Shown piece after piece: positions 6,759 through 7,834 of a stretch of 7,834 nt of DNA. A program made the translations under genes and the position numbers. This stretch comes from Bacteroidota bacterium (GTDB lineage: Bacteria; Bacteroidota; Kryptoniia; Kryptoniales; JAKASW01). The DNA lies in NCBI GenBank assembly GCA_021785235.1, contig JAJYGB010000087.1:1-7834 (forward strand), given 5' to 3'. Under the pieces are notes generated by a model, which saw nothing but the letters and a program-made list of their open reading frames with translations, was not told the DNA's origin and did not search any database. The number at the start of each line of letters is the position of its first letter. Within the stretch, counting starts at the first letter, position 1.

Positions 6759-6766
6759 TGGATCTC

Positions 6767-7261
6767 ATGCGTGCTTCTTTCGCCTTGGCATTTGCCTTCG
6801 CTTTCCTTTCAGGCTGCAAATCATCCGTCACCGGCACACCTCCTTCAGAAAAAGAGTACGACATTACCGCCGTCTTTTCCCTGAGCGACACTGATAATGG
6901 CGGAGAAACGCGGTTCCGTGCCGGAGACAACTTCGACCTCTCATTTGTAATGGTTAACCGCACAGCCGACACGCTCTACTACGATGTCACCGGTCCACCG
7001 CCCGTAGTCTTCACGATAACCCATAAGTGCTCAGTCGTCGCGAGTTCAGTCGATGGTTATGGTTTTATTCAGATTGTAAAAAGAAAAACATTCCTTCCCG
7101 GCGATACGCTTCAGGCTCGCTGGAGGGCTCCCATAACCCCCGCTCAAAAGCCAAGAGTGCGCCTGGTCCAGGGGGTTTATAACGCGGGGGTAACATTCCC
7201 GACATTCCCCGGCAGGACTGTTTCGCCAATCGAACCGATTCCGTTCGCCGTTGATAATTAA
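6767..7261 (+). CDS. Small lipoprotein with BsuPI-like Ig-fold domain
   Basis: A 164-residue protein. Its N-terminus is a lipoprotein signal: M-R, a hydrophobic run rich in Ala and Phe, then the lipobox LSGC with the lipidated cysteine at position 17. The residues after the cysteine are K-S-S, with no aspartate, so outer membrane sorting is possible. The mature part is beta-rich. FDLSFVMVNRTADTLYYDVTG (split as FDLSFVMVNR plus TADTLYYDVTG), the later LPGDTLQARWRAP and a C-terminal G-V-Y-N-A-G strand follow the pattern of BsuPI-type intracellular proteinase inhibitor domains: N-R-T/S-x-D in an early strand, then L-x-P-G-x-x-L, W, and P/Q-G-x-Y. That resemblance is from memory of the family and not tested. 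There is one further cysteine in the mature protein (THKC). It stands alone between two gaps of over 300 bases. Role unknown; proteinase inhibition should not be assumed. Confidence 0.88.
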   Translation: MRASFALAFAFAFLSGCKSSVTGTPPSEKEYDITAVFSLSDTDNGGETRFRAGDNFDLSFVMVNRTADTLYYDVTGPPPVVFTITHKCSVVASSVDGYGFIQIVKRKTFLPGDTLQARWRAPITPAQKPRVRLVQGVYNAGVTFPTFPGRTVSPIEPIPFAVDN

Positions 7262-7269
7262 GGCGATGC

Positions 7270-7296
7270 CCAGCGGGAACAGCTACCTCCCACTGG
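7270..7296 (+). terminator. Stem-loop after the lipoprotein gene, possible terminator
   Basis: CCAGCGGGA (7270-7278) pairs with TCCCACTGG (7288-7296), nine positions with one C/A mismatch and a 9-base loop. It starts 9 bases after the stop codon, a typical place for a terminator, but AAGTGTAATC follows rather than a T run. Confidence 0.35.
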
Positions 7297-7439
7297 AAGT
7301 GTAATCGGGCAACCATTCTTTCGTTACCCCCCATTCAGCAGGAGGACACAGTACACCAATCCCGAGGGGAGCGAAACTGCGACCCACACGAAAGGCGCAT
7401 GCGTCATTCAAATCGCCTCCGAAGAGTCAAGCCGCGGCG

Positions 7440-7457
7440 ATCAGGCTCCGCCCTGAT
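7440..7457 (+). repeat. Small hairpin ATCAGG / CCTGAT
   Basis: Perfect 6-base arms at 7440-7445 and 7452-7457 enclose the loop CTCCGC. A G-T pair can extend the stem by one. It lies about 120 bases before the last gene and could be part of its leader RNA or a short terminator for upstream transcription. Confidence 0.35.
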
Positions 7458-7483
7458 TCGTCCTCGCCTACCCGTCCGCGTCG

Positions 7484-7535
7484 TTGCATCTTTCCATATG
7501 GTTGCGTATGCTTCGACGTAAATGAGGGGATGCAA
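7484..7535 (+). repeat. Inverted repeat TTGCATC / GATGCAA in the leader of the last gene
   Basis: Perfect 7-base arms at 7484-7490 and 7529-7535 are separated by 38 bases. A competing pairing, CGTCG (7479-7483) with CGACG (7514-7518), overlaps it, so two alternative folds can be drawn. The right arm ends 30 bases before the ribosome site. Arms this short over such a loop can arise by chance. Confidence 0.3.
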
Positions 7536-7564
7536 GTAGCTCCTGCTCTAGAGGGTGTTATTAC

Positions 7565-7573
7565 AAAGGAGGT
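7565..7573 (+). promoter_or_regulatory. Strong ribosome binding site AAAGGAGGT of the last gene
   Basis: AAAGGAGGT is complementary to the full anti-Shine-Dalgarno core. It ends only 3 bases before the ATG at 7577, closer than usual. No other in-frame start lies nearby, so it still marks this ATG as the start. Confidence 0.8.
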
Positions 7574-7576
7574 AAA

Positions 7577-7834
7577 ATGTCACGGGCTGTGCTAACAATC
7601 GCGTTATTTCTTTTTGCCGCCGCATTCGTGTCGGCGCAAACCACGGTCACCGGCAGACTCACCGGACAGGACGGCAAGCCGATGATCGAAGCCAACGTCG
7701 TCCTTCTCGCGCCGACCGACGTTCAGGACACAGTCCGAACTGTGCGTGCCGCGAAGAACGGCGACTTCAGCATCACGGTCGACTCCGTCGGAGTCTGGCT
7801 CCTCGAGTTTACCGGCGTGGGGCACGAATATAGA
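7577..7834 (+). CDS. Exported protein with carboxypeptidase-regulatory-like domain (5' part only)
   Basis: The frame is open from the ATG to the window end, giving 86 residues; the gene continues beyond. The first 20-21 residues are a Sec signal peptide: R3, hydrophobic VLTIALFLFAAAFV, cleavage probably after SA before Q21-T-T. The next residues fit the carboxypeptidase regulatory-like beta-sandwich: TVTGRLTGQDGKPMIEANV, then V-L-L-A-P-T-D with a strand, A-A-K-N-G-D-F-S-I (about 67-75), and G-V-W-L-L-E-F-T-G-V-G-H. This domain is common at the N-terminus of TonB-dependent receptors, surface proteins and some exported thioredoxin-like proteins in the FCB group; too little is visible to choose. 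It follows a very strong ribosome site and a stem-loop-rich leader. Confidence 0.85.
   Translation, partial: MSRAVLTIALFLFAAAFVSAQTTVTGRLTGQDGKPMIEANVVLLAPTDVQDTVRTVRAAKNGDFSITVDSVGVWLLEFTGVGHEYR

Larger units (their letters stand above)
6456..6766. other. Intergenic region between TPR gene and lipoprotein gene
   Basis: No gene is seen. It contains a weak 7-base stem (GGGGGCC at 6512-6518 with GGTCCCC at 6547-6553, followed by TTT) that could end the TPR transcript, a GC-rich hairpin joined to a 12-base palindrome (6563-6595), and a promoter-like pair near 6680-6707 leading into the lipoprotein gene. Confidence 0.5.
7262..7576. other. Intergenic region before the last gene, rich in stem-loops
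   Basis: No credible gene is seen. Inverted repeats occur at 7270-7296, 7440-7457 and 7484-7535, the last two in the 140 bases before the start codon at 7577. They do not match a riboswitch class I can recognise by eye. No clear -35/-10 pair stands out. Confidence 0.5.

Noticed and set aside
6758..6766. GTG at 6758 as start of the lipoprotein
   Set aside because: The GTG overlaps the AAAGGAG ribosome site; the ATG at 6767 is correctly spaced and gives a cleaner lipoprotein signal.
7604..7825. A 73-codon minus-strand frame at the right end
   Set aside because: It is antisense to a plus-strand gene with a signal peptide, a regulatory-like domain and a perfect ribosome site.
1..7834. CRISPR arrays, tRNA or rRNA genes, insertion sequences and phage genes
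   Set aside because: No regularly spaced repeats, no cloverleaf or rRNA-like stretches, and no transposase, integrase or phage structural motifs were seen on either strand.

Overview
The window looks like chromosomal DNA from a bacterium of the FCB group. Ignavibacteriota, Chlorobiota or a related Bacteroidota-side lineage fits best. The evidence is the gene content (an exported TPR protein, a small lipoprotein with a BsuPI-like C-terminal half, an exported protein starting with a carboxypeptidase-regulatory-like beta-sandwich, and soluble PAS histidine kinases), moderately high GC, and roomy intergenic regions. Clear Shine-Dalgarno sequences (AAGGA, AAAGGAG, AAAGGAGGT) argue against the classical Bacteroidia and Flavobacteriia, which usually lack them. 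The assignment is an inference; no rRNA or marker gene is present.

Layout. Positions 365-4336 on the minus strand hold a three-gene signalling operon, read right to left: a PAS-PAS histidine kinase (2807-4336), a single-domain Rcp1-type response regulator overlapping it by 8 bases (2371-2814), and, 50 bases on, a REC-PAS-kinase-REC hybrid kinase (365-2320). All three lack membrane segments and signal peptides, and none has a DNA-binding output, so the operon encodes a cytosolic phosphorelay whose final target lies elsewhere. Positions 1-364 lie downstream of the operon and hold only hairpins and repeat-like sequence.

A 679-base divergent region (4337-5015) separates the operon from three plus-strand genes, each preceded by 300 bases or more of non-coding DNA and each coding for an exported protein: a secreted TPR protein (5016-6455), a small lipoprotein (6767-7261), and the start of a secreted protein with a carboxypeptidase-regulatory-like domain (7577 to the window end, cut off). 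The long gaps suggest independent transcription units.

I found no mobile element, CRISPR array, tRNA, rRNA or toxin-antitoxin pair, and no convincing new defence or biosynthetic system. The points most worth a second look are the output-less phosphorelay with receivers at both ends of the hybrid kinase, a short minus-strand frame with membrane-like sequence in the divergent region, the BsuPI-like lipoprotein, and intergenic sequence resembling decayed dispersed repeats.
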